Shown: positions 37,382-47,622 of the stretch, one piece after another
How the letters are laid out: every line of letters begins with the position of its first letter
Numbering within the stretch: the first letter of the stretch is position 1
Assembly (NCBI RefSeq): GCF_020521555.1
Contig: NZ_BPWA01000001.1
Coordinates: forward strand, 2,291,460-2,355,459
DNA: 64,000 nt
From: Rodentibacter sp. JRC1
Lineage (GTDB): Bacteria > Pseudomonadota > Gammaproteobacteria > Enterobacterales > Pasteurellaceae
Direction of reading: 5' to 3'
Program-made: the position numbers and the translations under genes
Notes under the pieces: model-generated
What the model was told of the DNA's origin: nothing
What the model saw: the letters and a program-made list of their open reading frames with translations, nothing else
Database searches by the model: none

Positions 37382-37864
37382 TTAGTGCTCTTTACAAGAC
37401 CATTCGGTTACAACTAATTTGATTACTACAATTTTTTGTAACTCCTGCTTTTCAAATTGCCAGTTGCTTTTCTGAGTGTAATTTGCCATTAAGCATTGCA
37501 AAGCAGCGATTTTTTCTTCCTCATTGTCAATAATGGAAATTTCACCTTTCCCCATAATACTTTGATATAAAAAGGAATAATGGCAAGCGATATCTGCTTT
37601 TACAATGCTGTGTTTGCGATCCATTTCAAAGGCGGCAATAGGAGTTTGTTGAATTAAATCTATTTTTTTACCTTTTACAAAGCCGTGGAAATAGAGTGTA
37701 AGTTTCTCATTCTCAGTTGTAAAACCAAAGTTTAATGGCACGATATAAACACTTTCATTATCACGCAAACCTAAACGACAAACATCACATTGCGCCATAA
37801 TTTCCAACATTTGGTTGTAGTCGGTTATAGCTCGATCTCGGCGACGAATTTTGGGATTCTTCAT
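37382..37864 (-). CDS. Pyridoxamine 5'-phosphate oxidase-like flavoprotein inside the urease cluster
   Basis: The 160-residue protein resembles the FMN-binding split-barrel (NimA-like/pyridoxamine oxidase-like) family: KIRRRDRAITDYNQMLEIMAQCDVCRLGLRDN and YIVPLNFGF fit the N-terminal pattern. There is no urease-related family like this, so it is an added gene. It is flanked upstream by a hairpin and downstream by an uptake sequence (about 37373-37383). Whether it has any role in urease maturation cannot be told. Confidence 0.78.
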   Translation of the reverse strand: MKNPKIRRRDRAITDYNQMLEIMAQCDVCRLGLRDNESVYIVPLNFGFTTENEKLTLYFHGFVKGKKIDLIQQTPIAAFEMDRKHSIVKADIACHYSFLYQSIMGKGEISIIDNEEEKIAALQCLMANYTQKSNWQFEKQELQKIVVIKLVVTEWSCKEH

Positions 37865-37886
37865 CTTTATTTCCTTGTTATCACTA

Positions 37887-37922
37887 AGCAGCTAAATTAG
37901 TAATTTTTAAATTTAGCCGCTT
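37887..37922 (-). terminator. Hairpin between ureC and the pyridoxamine-oxidase-like gene
   Basis: An imperfect stem (AGCAGCTAAATT pairing with AATTTAGCCGCT) lies about 45 bp after the ureC stop. The T tract on the minus strand is weak. It could reduce read-through from the structural genes into the accessory genes. Confidence 0.4.
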
Positions 37923-37966
37923 TTAGTCGGCGGAATTTATTGAATTTTTAAGGCTAACCGGTCAAC

Positions 37967-39685
37967 TTAGAACATAAAATACCTTTGCGCCAACGGGACT
38001 TTTTCTGCCGGTTCGCAGGTGATTAATTCACCGTCCACACGTACTTCATAACGTTCCGGATCTACGGTGATTTCAGGGGTTGCATTGTTATGCACTAAAT
38101 CTTTTTTCCCGATATTGCGGCAGTTTTTGACGGCAATCAGTTCTTTGTGTAAGCCGTATTTTGTTTGAATATCGGCTTGTTTTGCCGCTTCTGAAACGAA
38201 TAATACGGCAGTTTGGGCTGTTGCCGCCCCTTGGTTGCCGAACATTGGGCGATAGAATACGGGCTGCGGTGTAGGAATTGAGGCGTTCGGATCGCCCATT
38301 TTGGCGTAACTGATAAGCCCTTTTTTGATAATGGTCTCTGGTTTTACCCCAAAGAACATAGGTTTCCATAATACGATATCGGCAATTTTTCCCACTTCAA
38401 GTGAACCGATGTGCTCGGAAATACCATGCGCGATGGCGGGATTAATAGTGTATTTGGCGATATAACGTTTAATGCGGAAATTATCATTCCCTTCTGAGCC
38501 TAATTTACCACGTTGTGCTTTCATTTTATCTGCGGTTTGCCATGTTCGCGTAACCACTTCGCCGATACGTCCCATTGCTTGTGAGTCGGAACTCATTATT
38601 GAGAATACACCCATATCGTGCAAAATATCTTCTGCTGCAATGGTTTCAGGGCGAATGCGGCTATCGGCAAATGCTACATCTTCCGGTACGCATTTATCCA
38701 AATGATGGCAAACCATTAGCATATCCAAATGTTCGTCAATGGTATTCACGGTGAACGGACGGGTTGGATTAGTGGAAGCGGGGAGCACATTGGCATACAT
38801 TGCCGCTTTGATAATATCGGGTGCGTGTCCACCGCCTGCACCTTCGGTGTGGAAGGTATGAATAACGCGTCCGTCAATGGCTTTCATCGTGTCTTCTAAA
38901 AAACCGCTTTCGTTAAGGGTATCGGTGTGGATTGCCACTTGTACGTCCATTTCGTCCGCCACTTTTAGGGCTGCATCAATTACTGCCGGTGTTGCGCCCC
39001 AGTCCTCGTGGATCTTTAAGCCTAATGCGCCGGCACGGATTTGTTCTCTTAAGGGTTCTCGGGTAGAACAGTTACCTTTGCCGAAAAAGCCCACATTTAC
39101 AGGTAATGCTTCCGCCGCTTGGAACATACGTTGTAAGTTCCAAGCACCGGGAGTACAAGTGGTGGCGTGTGTGCCGTCTGCCGGTCCTGTACCGCCACCG
39201 ATAAGTGTCGTTGTACCGCTTTCAATGGCGTGCTGTGCCTGTTGCGGACAGATAAAGTGAATATGCGTGTCGATTGCGCCGGCGGTGGCAATTAAATTTG
39301 TGCCGTTATGAACCTCAGTGCTTGCACCGATAACCATATTTGGCGTTACTCCGTCCATTGTGTCCGGATTACCCGCTTGACCGATGCCGACGATACGACC
39401 GTCACGAACACCAATATCTGCTTTAATAATGCCGAGTTTTGCGTCAATAATCATCACGTTGGTGATCGCAAGATCCAATACGTTCGGATTATCGCGGGTT
39501 GCCGTGCCGGATTGCGCCATTCCGTCACGCACCGATTTGCCGCCACCGAATTTGCATTCATCACCTTTGGTTAATAAATCTTGTTCAATCGTCGCCCATA
39601 AATCGGTATCTCCTAAACGAACACTATCGCCGACTGTCGGGCCATAAGTTGCAACATACTGGGCTCTTGGAATTACTAATGCCAT
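37967..39685 (-). CDS. ureC: Urease alpha subunit (catalytic)
   Basis: This catalytic subunit hydrolyses urea to ammonia and CO2 at a dinickel centre. The ligands are visible: His141 and His143 (DTHIHF), carbamylated Lys224 ([10 protein letters not shown]), His253 and His279, with catalytic His327 and Cys326 (MVCHHLDK). All are offset +7 from the Klebsiella enzyme. Length is 572 residues. It lies directly downstream of ureB (12 bp) with a strong AGGGGAAAA ribosome-binding site. Confidence 0.98.
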   Translation of the reverse strand: MALVIPRAQYVATYGPTVGDSVRLGDTDLWATIEQDLLTKGDECKFGGGKSVRDGMAQSGTATRDNPNVLDLAITNVMIIDAKLGIIKADIGVRDGRIVGIGQAGNPDTMDGVTPNMVIGASTEVHNGTNLIATAGAIDTHIHFICPQQAQHAIESGTTTLIGGGTGPADGTHATTCTPGAWNLQRMFQAAEALPVNVGFFGKGNCSTREPLREQIRAGALGLKIHEDWGATPAVIDAALKVADEMDVQVAIHTDTLNESGFLEDTMKAIDGRVIHTFHTEGAGGGHAPDIIKAAMYANVLPASTNPTRPFTVNTIDEHLDMLMVCHHLDKCVPEDVAFADSRIRPETIAAEDILHDMGVFSIMSSDSQAMGRIGEVVTRTWQTADKMKAQRGKLGSEGNDNFRIKRYIAKYTINPAIAHGISEHIGSLEVGKIADIVLWKPMFFGVKPETIIKKGLISYAKMGDPNASIPTPQPVFYRPMFGNQGAATAQTAVLFVSEAAKQADIQTKYGLHKELIAVKNCRNIGKKDLVHNNATPEITVDPERYEVRVDGELITCEPAEKVPLAQRYFMF

Positions 39686-39697
39686 TTTTTCCCCTTA

Positions 39698-40003
39698 TTA
39701 TAATTTTCCGTCAATTTTGTTATGGAAACCATAAATCACTTGTTCTCCGCCAAATGCTACCAGCTCTATCGTTTTGGCTTCACCCGGTTCAAAACGTACT
39801 GCATTGCCGGAAGGCACATTTAAACGCATACCGCGTGCTAAAGTGCGGTCAAATTCAAGGGCATTATTGGTTTCAAAAAAGTGATAGTGTGAACCGACTT
39901 GAATCGGTCGATCGCCTTTGTTCACTACGTCAATTTTCACGGTTTTTCGCCCCACATTGGCGTGAATATCACCGTTTGCTAATTTGTATTCTCCGGGGAT
40001 CAT
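39698..40003 (-). CDS. ureB: Urease beta subunit
   Basis: This small structural subunit of 101 residues reads [20 protein letters not shown] and includes [16 protein letters not shown], both family signatures. It is followed 12 bp later by ureC. The spacing to ureA is 142 bp, long compared with other urease clusters, where ureA and ureB are nearly contiguous. Confidence 0.97.
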   Translation of the reverse strand: MIPGEYKLANGDIHANVGRKTVKIDVVNKGDRPIQVGSHYHFFETNNALEFDRTLARGMRLNVPSGNAVRFEPGEAKTIELVAFGGEQVIYGFHNKIDGKL

Positions 40004-40145
40004 TATTTAAATCCTTATGTTTAAGCTTTTTCTTTTTTCTTTCGTCCTGCAGGAGCGGAGAAAGAGCTGTTTTTCTCAATGCGTTATCAATTTTACCCTT
40101 CCCTTTAAACTCCTCTTACAAAAATAAGGGAGAATAGGGAACATT

Positions 40146-40448
40146 TTATCTAATCGGATGATGTACGGTAACTAATTTTGTACCGTCCGGAAAGGTCGCT
40201 TCAATTTGCACTTCGTGCACCATTTCAGGTATGCCTTCCATCACGTCATCAACGGTTAAAAGCGTTGCTCCATATTGCATCACTTCTGCCACGGTCATTC
40301 CATCGCGCGCTGCTTCTTGCAGATGACTGGCGATATAGGCGATTGCTTCCGGATAATTGAGTTTTACACCGCGCGCTTTACGTTTTGTAGCTAATTCACC
40401 GGCGAGGAAAAGCATCAATTTTTCTTGTTCTCTTGAGGTTAAGTGCAT
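40146..40448 (-). CDS. ureA: Urease gamma subunit
   Basis: The 100-residue subunit matches the family in length and sequence ([20 protein letters not shown]...[13 protein letters not shown]...TVHHPI). The start is preceded by AAGAAGGT. A urea-transporter gene lies 21 bp upstream on the same strand, so uptake and hydrolysis are likely cotranscribed. Confidence 0.97.
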   Translation of the reverse strand: MHLTSREQEKLMLFLAGELATKRKARGVKLNYPEAIAYIASHLQEAARDGMTVAEVMQYGATLLTVDDVMEGIPEMVHEVQIEATFPDGTKLVTVHHPIR

Positions 40449-40469
40449 ATTTACCTTCTTTTATTAGTA

Positions 40470-41372
40470 TTATTTGGGATTAAATAGGTGAGTGAATGTT
40501 TTAGAGCTTAATTTGCTACGTTCGATTTTGTTTTTAAACCATAAAACAAACCAAGCAGAAATAATGAAGCCGATAGTATAAGTCGCAAGACCTGTTTGCG
40601 CTATAGTAAATTGAACAAAAATAGCGAGGATAATTCCGATAACGACATACATAAAATCGCGTAGTCGGTTACCGGCAAAGGCACAGGCTATTAGAATGGC
40701 GGAGAAACTATAAATACCGTTTGCGAGTTGATTCGGTTCTATTTTAAATAAACAAGCGGCGATAAACGGGCTGATAATGGTTGCTGTCATTCCCCAAATT
40801 GCTGCGATAGGAGAGCTAATCACAATGGCAATAAATAACAATAAGCCGGTGATTAAGCTTGATCCAAAGTTAACTTCTGCCCAAGCATAAAATGGTTGAT
40901 TAATAGAATCCAATGTCGCAGTGTGATCGACAAGATTTGGTGTAGTTTGCGATAATCCAAATAATCCGATTTGTGCTACGCCCCAACAAAAAATCCAACA
41001 AGTCAGAACAAAAGGAAAAGTGTAAGCAATCCGATTTCTTTTGGTAAATTCACGCATAGTGAGTGTCGCAACAGTGGAATTCATCGCACCGAGAAAGAAG
41101 ATAAGCGGAGAAGTACCGTTTAATCCGAATGTGAACATTGTGCACATAAAAGCAAGTGCGGCATTGAAACCATATAAACCTTGTTTAATTTCATTTTCCG
41201 GATAGTGGCGTATGATGGCAATTACTGTGCCGATAATTGAACCCAGTAAGCAGCCGACAGCAAGTGTCCAATGACTAAAAAACATCGCAATAAAAATAAT
41301 AAGCCCCGATAATCCGTTTTCTTGTAAAAAAATTTGCCCGATTCCGACGAGAACAATTTTTATAAATTGCAT
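40470..41372 (-). CDS. Urea transporter (UT family)
   Basis: This 300-residue protein has about ten hydrophobic segments and resembles the bacterial UT channel of Actinobacillus pleuropneumoniae. The UT signature appears as QGLYGFNAALAFMC and, in the second half, NQLANGIYSFSAILIACAF, the tandem-repeat design of this family. Each half also carries a signature acyl-pore pattern (LQENGLSGLIIFIAM). It is the first gene of the urease transcript. No nickel transporter genes are present in the window. Confidence 0.85.
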   Translation of the reverse strand: MQFIKIVLVGIGQIFLQENGLSGLIIFIAMFFSHWTLAVGCLLGSIIGTVIAIIRHYPENEIKQGLYGFNAALAFMCTMFTFGLNGTSPLIFFLGAMNSTVATLTMREFTKRNRIAYTFPFVLTCWIFCWGVAQIGLFGLSQTTPNLVDHTATLDSINQPFYAWAEVNFGSSLITGLLLFIAIVISSPIAAIWGMTATIISPFIAACLFKIEPNQLANGIYSFSAILIACAFAGNRLRDFMYVVIGIILAIFVQFTIAQTGLATYTIGFIISAWFVLWFKNKIERSKLSSKTFTHLFNPK

Positions 41373-41507
41373 AAAGCCTCCCTCTGAAAAGACAAGCCGA
41401 ATATAAAAAGATAAATTCTAAAATAGTTTAGATTTGATTGGATAATGTTTGAATATCTATTCATCTACTCAATTATTTCTAAAATTAACCTCATTTATTG
41501 TGAAAAA

Positions 41508-41534
41508 TAAAAGCGCATATACGATGCGCTTTTA
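41508..41534 (-). terminator. Terminator of aspC
   Basis: The stem AAAAGCGCAT...ATGCGCTTTT with T-rich flanks lies about 23 bp beyond the aspC stop. Between it and the urea transporter gene are about 135 bp that should hold the urease promoter. Confidence 0.75.
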
Positions 41535-41556
41535 ATAGTGAGAATGAAGTTAAGCA

Positions 41557-42747
41557 TTAAAGCACTTTTACAATGCTTTCACAGAGATAACGAATGTTGT
41601 CTTCTGTTATCCCTGCCACATTAATACGACCTGAGCGCACTGCGTAAATTGCAAATTCTTCTTTTAAGCGATCAACCTGTTCACCGGTTAAACCACTAAA
41701 GGAGAACATGCCGTTTTGTTCAATGATGAAGCCGAAATCCTGCTGCGCACCGTATTCTTTAAGAAGTTGTACAAATAAATGACGCATTTTTTTGATGCGT
41801 TCACGCATTTCAGTGAGTTCATCTTCCCAAGATTGACGAAGTGTCGCATCGCTTAATACCTGAACGACAGTTGCCGCACCATGTGATGCCGGATTGGAGT
41901 AAAGCGTGCGAATAATGGATTTCACTTGCGTTAATGCGGTTGTTGCAATATCGGAATCAGCGGCAACTAAAGTAAACGCACCCACACGTTCATTATATAA
42001 GCCGAAGTTTTTTGAGAATGAACTTGCGACTAACAATTCTTTATGATTTTCCGCAAAGGTACGCAAACCGATCGCATCTTCATTTAAACCGTTTGCTAAA
42101 CCTTGATAAGCAAAGTCGAATAACGGCAACCAACCGTTTTGTGCAGAAAGCTCGGCAAGTTGTTTCCACTGTTCCGGTGTCGGGTCAATACCTGTCGGGT
42201 TATGGCAACAACCGTGAAGTAACACAACATCCCCTTCACCGGCATTGCTTAAATCAGCGATAAGGTTATCCCAATCAAGAGCTTTGTTTTCCGCATCATA
42301 ATAACGGTATTCACGAATTGTCATTCCCACGGCATTGAAGATAGCATTGTGGTTTGGCCAAGTCGGTGTGCTAATCCACACATTTTGCGCTTTAGTTTGA
42401 CGCTTTATAAATTCCGCCGCAATACGTAAAGCACCTGTTCCGCCAAGGCTTTGTACGGTTTTCGCACGGTGATTTTTCACGATTTCACTACTTGCGCCGA
42501 ATAACAATTCTTGAGTTAAGCGATTGTATTCGGCAATGCCGTCAATCGTGAGGTAATTTTTGGTATTTTCTTTATCAAGTAAGCGTTTTTCCGCCTCTTT
42601 GACTGCTCGCATAATCGGCGTTGCACCTTGGGCATCTTTATAAACCCCGATACCGAGGTTGATTTTATTCACACGGGTTTCAGATTTGAATGCTTCGCCT
42701 AAGCCGAGAATCGGATCGGCAGGGGCGGCTTTAATGTTTTCAAACAT
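41557..42747 (-). CDS. aspC: Aspartate/aromatic amino-acid aminotransferase
   Basis: This PLP enzyme of the class I aspartate aminotransferase family has 396 residues, starting [20 protein letters not shown]. The PLP-binding Lys246 sits in [16 protein letters not shown], and [13 protein letters not shown] is typical. Specificity (Asp alone or also Tyr/Phe) cannot be decided. The start at 42747 is chosen on family length; the open frame continues 31 codons upstream without support. Confidence 0.92.
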   Translation of the reverse strand: MFENIKAAPADPILGLGEAFKSETRVNKINLGIGVYKDAQGATPIMRAVKEAEKRLLDKENTKNYLTIDGIAEYNRLTQELLFGASSEIVKNHRAKTVQSLGGTGALRIAAEFIKRQTKAQNVWISTPTWPNHNAIFNAVGMTIREYRYYDAENKALDWDNLIADLSNAGEGDVVLLHGCCHNPTGIDPTPEQWKQLAELSAQNGWLPLFDFAYQGLANGLNEDAIGLRTFAENHKELLVASSFSKNFGLYNERVGAFTLVAADSDIATTALTQVKSIIRTLYSNPASHGAATVVQVLSDATLRQSWEDELTEMRERIKKMRHLFVQLLKEYGAQQDFGFIIEQNGMFSFSGLTGEQVDRLKEEFAIYAVRSGRINVAGITEDNIRYLCESIVKVL

Positions 42748-42833
42748 AGCGTTTTCCTTTTTTGATGTGTGTAAGTCGGCTAATTTATACTGCAAGCATT
42801 TATGTTTAGCAAGTAAAAACACTGTAAAAATGA

Positions 42834-42875
42834 ACCGCACTTTAGCGTTTTATAAATTACATCAAAAAGTGCGGT
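42834..42875. terminator. Inverted uptake-sequence pair between purK and aspC
   Basis: ACCGCACTTT (42834-42843) and AAAGTGCGGT (42866-42875) form a 10-bp stem with a 22-base loop downstream of purK. Paired uptake sequences at gene ends are known to double as transcription terminators in Pasteurellaceae. Confidence 0.55.
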
Positions 42876-42886
42876 TAAAAATGAAT

Positions 42887-43975
42887 TTATTTTAATTTAT
42901 CGCCCACCCAGTGTAATCCTGATTGATAATCTGTCGGCAATTCATTACTCAGTTTTTCTAGTTGTTGAACGAGTACGGATTTATCCGGATGGGAAAGATT
43001 AATATGCCCGACTTTGCGTCCTGCTCTTACTTCTTTACCATACCAGTGAAGTTGTGCGAAAGGCGTGTTGAGCCATTTCTCATTGTGCTCCGTACCGATT
43101 AAGTTCACCATCACACTTGGTGCAACGATGTTTAACTCCGGTGTCGGCAAGTCAAGTAAGGCTCGCAAATGGAGTTCAAATTGACTGACTGTGCAGCCGA
43201 GTTGGGTCCAGTGTCCGCTGTTGTGTACGCGTGGTGCGAGTTCGTTAATCAACAGTTGTTCTCCTACGACAAAACATTCCATTGCCATTACACCCACATA
43301 GCCGAGTTTATCCATAATTTTCCCCAACATTGTCTCAGCTTGTTTTTGTAGTACGGACTGTTGCGGAAAATCGGTATCTACCACGCTATAGCGCAAAATA
43401 CCGTTTTGTTGGAGGTTATGCGTAACCGGATAAAAACGTTTTTCACCATTTCTAAAACGTGCACCGACGATGGAGACTTCATAATCAAAGGGGATGAATT
43501 TTTCGGCAATCACTTCTCCAAACAAATCATTGGCAATATCTTCTTTATTATCGTTGTTAATGATCCATTGACCCCGTCCGTCATAACCCCCTGTACGGCG
43601 TTTTACGACAACTTTCTCTCCCACATTTTGGAATACTTGCTGCCATTGCGCTTTATCTTCCAATAAACACCAAGGTGATGTGGAAAGTTTCAGTTCATCT
43701 AACAAGGATTTTTGTGTAAAGCGATCCGCCAGTAAGCCGAAAATAGCTTGATTGGCGAAATTTTTGTGATGACCGAGTAATTCAGTTAAAGGCGTTTTTT
43801 CCCAACGCTCGATTTCAGCGGTAATCACCGCATTTTGCGGTAAATCGAATACAGGCGCATTGAAGGCTAAAGGTTCAACTTGAATATCTAAAGGCGCACC
43901 GGCATAGCGAAGCATTCTGCCTAATTGACCATTGCCGAGTACATAAACGGTAGGGTAGAGAGACGATTTTTGCAT
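42887..43975 (-). CDS. purK: 5-(carboxyamino)imidazole ribonucleotide synthase
   Basis: PurK is the ATP-grasp enzyme converting AIR, ATP and bicarbonate to N5-CAIR in purine synthesis. The start MQKSSLYPTVYVLGNGQLGRMLRYAGAPL gives 362 residues, with VVKRRTGGYDGRGQ as the ATP-grasp loop and NELAPRVHNSGHWT as the C-terminal motif. A second in-frame Met lies 12 bp upstream. The gene pairs with purE, but a repeat element and a USS dyad now separate them. Confidence 0.94.
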   Translation of the reverse strand: MQKSSLYPTVYVLGNGQLGRMLRYAGAPLDIQVEPLAFNAPVFDLPQNAVITAEIERWEKTPLTELLGHHKNFANQAIFGLLADRFTQKSLLDELKLSTSPWCLLEDKAQWQQVFQNVGEKVVVKRRTGGYDGRGQWIINNDNKEDIANDLFGEVIAEKFIPFDYEVSIVGARFRNGEKRFYPVTHNLQQNGILRYSVVDTDFPQQSVLQKQAETMLGKIMDKLGYVGVMAMECFVVGEQLLINELAPRVHNSGHWTQLGCTVSQFELHLRALLDLPTPELNIVAPSVMVNLIGTEHNEKWLNTPFAQLHWYGKEVRAGRKVGHINLSHPDKSVLVQQLEKLSNELPTDYQSGLHWVGDKLK

Positions 43976-44010
43976 GGGATTTCTCATAAAAAATAATCGA
44001 AAAAATAACG

Positions 44011-44219
44011 GTATCATGTATCAGTTGCACAAAGAGAATTTTATATCCGATATTTCTCGGGGGGAGGGGCGTATTGCATACGCCCTGATAAGCCCTCTTA
44101 CGGAATTGGGCGTATGCAATATGGCCCTACAATCCATTTCATCATTAAACCCGCTATCGGTGCGTTACGGCTTCGCCTAACGACACCCTACGATGATTTG
44201 TGCAACCGCTACATAATAC
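44011..44219 (-). mobile_element. Repeat element copy 5 (MITE-like, about 209 bp) between purE and purK
   Basis: It begins GTATCATGTATCAGTTGCAC and ends GCAACCGCTACATAATAC. An internal dyad GGGCGTATTGCATACGCCC...GGGCGTATGCAATATGGCCC is nested within. The core CGGTGCGTTACGGCTTCGCC is in the same orientation as copy 4. It lies wholly in the purE-purK space. Confidence 0.78.
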
Positions 44220-44228
44220 TGAAAAACA

Positions 44229-44255
44229 ACCGCACTTTTACTTTTAAAGTGCGGT
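44229..44255 (-). terminator. USS dyad downstream of purE
   Basis: ACCGCACTTT (44229-44238) and AAAGTGCGGT (44246-44255) make a perfect 10-bp stem with a 7-base loop, 16 bp after the purE stop. On the minus strand it is followed by GTTTTTC, so it could terminate purE transcripts before purK. Confidence 0.6.
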
Positions 44256-44271
44256 CAGATTTGAAAAGGTT

Positions 44272-44769
44272 TTATATCCTCGGATCGGGGTTATCCAGTA
44301 CGCTTTTGGTTTGTTTTTCACGGAAAGTTTGCAAACGTGAAAGCAATTCGTGATCCCAAGCGGCCAGAATTTGTGCCGCAAGCAATCCGGCATTGGCAGC
44401 ACCGGCAGGGCCAATCGCCAATGTGCCGACCGGAATCCCTTTCGGCATTTGCACGATAGAATAGAGGCTATCCACACCGCTTAGCATAGAACTTTTCACC
44501 GGAACGCCAAGTACCGGTACAAGGGTTTTTGCTGCAATCATACCCGGTAAATGTGCTGCTCCGCCTGCGCCGGCAATAATCACTTTATAACCGTTTTGCT
44601 GTGCATTTTCGGCAAAAGTAAAGAGTTTATCCGGTGTGCGATGGGCGGAAACGACTTCAACGTGATAAGACACGTTGAGTTCATCTAAAATTTGAGTTGC
44701 CTCTTGCATGGTTGTCCAATCGCTTTTTGAACCCATAACAATGGCAATTTTTGCTTGTGTTGCAGACAT
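44272..44769 (-). CDS. purE: N5-CAIR mutase
   Basis: PurE is the class I mutase that converts N5-CAIR to CAIR. Signature [16 protein letters not shown] and SAHRTPDK near residue 44, then [16 protein letters not shown], are diagnostic. The product is 165 residues. The ATG follows GAGAGC. It would normally form an operon with purK, which lies downstream beyond a USS dyad and a repeat element. Confidence 0.97.
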   Translation of the reverse strand: MSATQAKIAIVMGSKSDWTTMQEATQILDELNVSYHVEVVSAHRTPDKLFTFAENAQQNGYKVIIAGAGGAAHLPGMIAAKTLVPVLGVPVKSSMLSGVDSLYSIVQMPKGIPVGTLAIGPAGAANAGLLAAQILAAWDHELLSRLQTFREKQTKSVLDNPDPRI

Positions 44770-44930
44770 TTTTTGCTCTCACATAAAACTAAAAAACGCT
44801 GCGTAGAATAGCATAATTCGGCAAAGTTAAGCAAACGTTTGCTCAATTGTTTTAATGGAAAATATCATTGCAAGTTTCACCGTAAAATCATATCCTAAGC
44901 GCAGTTTTTTCCTGAGACAAAGGGCAAGTT

Positions 44931-47540
44931 ATGTTAGCCAAGGCAAAGTATAGAAAAGATTATAAACAACCCGATTTTACCGTAACGGATATTTATTTGG
45001 ACGTTCACTTAGATCCGCAACGTACGGTGGTGACGGCAACCACACAATTTAAGCGTTTAAACAACGAAGCGACACACTTACGTTTAGACGGTCATAGTTT
45101 TCAATTTTCTTCCATTAAATTTAACGGTGAACCTTTCACTGCCTATCAACAAGATAGCGAAGGCTTAACTTTAGATTTAACAGCCAAAAGTGCGGTTGAA
45201 TTTTCACTTGAAATTGTGACGATTTTAATTCCCGCAGAAAACACCTCATTACAAGGTTTATATCAATCCGGCGAAGGTGTTTGCACGCAATGTGAGGCGG
45301 AGGGATTTCGTCAAATCACCTATATGTTGGATCGTCCCGATGTTTTGGCGCGTTACACCACCAAAATCACGGCGGATAAAGCCAAATATCCGTATTTACT
45401 TTCTAACGGCAACCGTATTGCCGAAGGAGATTTAGAAGACGGTCGTCATTGGGTTGAATGGAATGATCCTTTCCCGAAACCGAGCTACTTATTTGCATTA
45501 GTCGCAGGCGATTTTGATCTTTTACAAGATAAATTCATCACCAAGAGCGGAAAGGAAGTCGCCTTAGAACTTTATGTGGATCGTGGCAACTTGGATCGTG
45601 CCGGTTGGGCGATGGAAAGTTTGAAAAAAGCGATGAAATGGGATGAAGATCGGTTTAATCTCGAATACGATTTAGATATTTATATGATCGTTGCCGTAGA
45701 TTTTTTCAATATGGGAGCAATGGAAAATAAAGGATTGAATATTTTTAATTCTAAATTTGTATTGGCTAATCCGCAAACGGCAACCGATGATGATTATCAT
45801 GCCATTGAAAGCGTGATTGCGCACGAATATTTTCACAACTGGACGGGTAATCGCATAACCTGTCGGGATTGGTTTCAATTAAGTTTAAAAGAAGGCTTAA
45901 CCGTATTCCGTGATCAAGAATTTTCATCAGATACCGGCTCACGTGCGGTGAATCGTATCAACAATGTAAAATTTTTGCGTACGACTCAATTTGCTGAAGA
46001 CGCAGGCCCAATGGCACACCCGATTCGCCCGGAAAAAGTGATTGAAATGAATAATTTCTATACCGTGACCGTGTATGAAAAAGGGGCGGAAGTGATCCGT
46101 ATGTTGCATACTTTATTGGGGGAACAAGGTTTCCAAAAAGGAATGGCATTGTATATCGCGGAAAATGATGGAAAAGCGGCAACTTGTGAAGATTTTGTTT
46201 CAGCAATGGAACGGGCGAATGATCTTGATTTAACCCAATTCCGCCGTTGGTATAGCCAATCCGGCACGCCGGAACTGCTGATTAGTGATGCTTATGACGA
46301 GCAAACCCGCACTTATCGCCTCACCGTTTCACAATCTACACCGCCGACTGCAGATCAAATGGAAAAAGTGAATTTACACATTCCGCTTAAAATAGCGTTA
46401 TATGCGCAAGACGGCACAAAACAAATGTTACAGCATAATGGTGAGCCTTTAAGCTGCGTGTTGAATATCACGGAAAAAGATCAAGAATTTGAGTTTCATG
46501 GCATTTACGGTCGTCCGGTTCCGGCATTATTGGCAGATTTTTCTGCACCGGTAAAATTAGATTATGATTACACCACCGAACAACTTCTCACATTGTTAAA
46601 GTTTGCCGAAAATGCCTTTGTGCGTTGGGATGCGGCACAAACATTATTTACTAATGAATTACGGCGCAACGTGAGCCATTTCCAGCAAGGTGAGGAATTT
46701 GAAATTTCACCGCAAATTTTAACCGCACTTTCACAAGTTTTGGAAAACTATGAAAGCGATATTGAACTTTCAACATTAATTCTCACCTTACCTCGTGATA
46801 TTGAATTTGCCGAAAATTTCAAAACCATCGATCCGGACGGCATTGTGGTAGCTCGTGAATTTATGTTGCGCACTATTGCGGAATTTTTAAAAGATCAATT
46901 GCTTAAAACTTATAACCATATCCGTTTGGAAGATTATCGTGTAACTCAACAAGATATCGCCTTACGTGCAATGCGCAACCTTTGTTTGAGCTATCTGGCT
47001 TACACATCGCTTGGTAATAATATGGTACATAAGCACTACAATGCGGCGCATAATATGACGGATACACTTGCCGCTCTGACTGCCGCAACAAAAGCCGCAT
47101 TACCGTGCCGTGATACTTTACTCGCCGATTTTGAACAAAAATGGCAACAAGACGGTTTGGTGATGGACAAGTGGTTTGCTTTACAAGCGACACGCCCTGA
47201 TGAGAATGTGTTGGAGATCGTGAATCAGCTTATGGATCACCCAAGTTTCAATTTCAACAATCCGAACAGGTTGCGTTCACTGGTGGGGAGCTTTGCAAAC
47301 CAAAATCTTAAAGCTTTCCATGAAATCAGTGGCTCGGGTTATCGTTTTTTAACGGATGTATTAATTCGCTTAAACGATAGCAACCCGCAAGTTGCTGCAC
47401 GATTGATCGAACCTTTAATTCGCTTCGCCCGCTATGATGCTCAACGCCAAACCTTAATGAAACGGGCATTAGAACGTTTGACTGCCGTTGAAAATCTTTC
47501 CAAAGATTTATTTGAGAAAATCGATAAGGCACTGCGGTAG
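44931..47540 (+). CDS. pepN: Aminopeptidase N
   Basis: This M1-family zinc aminopeptidase of 869 residues is cytoplasmic. The exopeptidase motif GAMENKGLNIF is followed by the zinc site VIAHEYFHNWTGNRITCRDWFQLSLKEG (HEXXH plus downstream Glu). Length matches E. coli PepN (870). The gene reads divergently from purE and is followed by pyrD, as in E. coli. Confidence 0.97.
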   Translation: MLAKAKYRKDYKQPDFTVTDIYLDVHLDPQRTVVTATTQFKRLNNEATHLRLDGHSFQFSSIKFNGEPFTAYQQDSEGLTLDLTAKSAVEFSLEIVTILIPAENTSLQGLYQSGEGVCTQCEAEGFRQITYMLDRPDVLARYTTKITADKAKYPYLLSNGNRIAEGDLEDGRHWVEWNDPFPKPSYLFALVAGDFDLLQDKFITKSGKEVALELYVDRGNLDRAGWAMESLKKAMKWDEDRFNLEYDLDIYMIVAVDFFNMGAMENKGLNIFNSKFVLANPQTATDDDYHAIESVIAHEYFHNWTGNRITCRDWFQLSLKEGLTVFRDQEFSSDTGSRAVNRINNVKFLRTTQFAEDAGPMAHPIRPEKVIEMNNFYTVTVYEKGAEVIRMLHTLLGEQGFQKGMALYIAENDGKAATCEDFVSAMERANDLDLTQFRRWYSQSGTPELLISDAYDEQTRTYRLTVSQSTPPTADQMEKVNLHIPLKIALYAQDGTKQMLQHNGEPLSCVLNITEKDQEFEFHGIYGRPVPALLADFSAPVKLDYDYTTEQLLTLLKFAENAFVRWDAAQTLFTNELRRNVSHFQQGEEFEISPQILTALSQVLENYESDIELSTLILTLPRDIEFAENFKTIDPDGIVVAREFMLRTIAEFLKDQLLKTYNHIRLEDYRVTQQDIALRAMRNLCLSYLAYTSLGNNMVHKHYNAAHNMTDTLAALTAATKAALPCRDTLLADFEQKWQQDGLVMDKWFALQATRPDENVLEIVNQLMDHPSFNFNNPNRLRSLVGSFANQNLKAFHEISGSGYRFLTDVLIRLNDSNPQVAARLIEPLIRFARYDAQRQTLMKRALERLTAVENLSKDLFEKIDKALR

Positions 47541-47561
47541 GAAAGTAATAGAAAACCACAC

Positions 47562-47592
47562 AAAGTGCGGTTGATTTTGACCGAACTTTTTT
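47562..47592 (+). terminator. Imperfect USS dyad after pepN
   Basis: AAAGTGCGGT and the mismatched partner ACCGAACTTTTTT form a hairpin with a T run, 21 bp after pepN. It could terminate pepN transcription before pyrD (start 47623). Confidence 0.55.
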
Positions 47593-47622
47593 ACAGTCAA
47601 CTATCCTGAGAGATAAACGAGT

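Noticed and set aside
39499..40137. Plus-strand open frame opposite ureC/ureB
   Set aside because: It is antisense to well-identified urease genes and gives no recognisable protein.
44829..44930. PurR or other purine operator between purE and pepN
   Set aside because: AAACGTTTGC is present and is suggestive, but one partial half-site-like match without a full consensus comparison was not enough to annotate.
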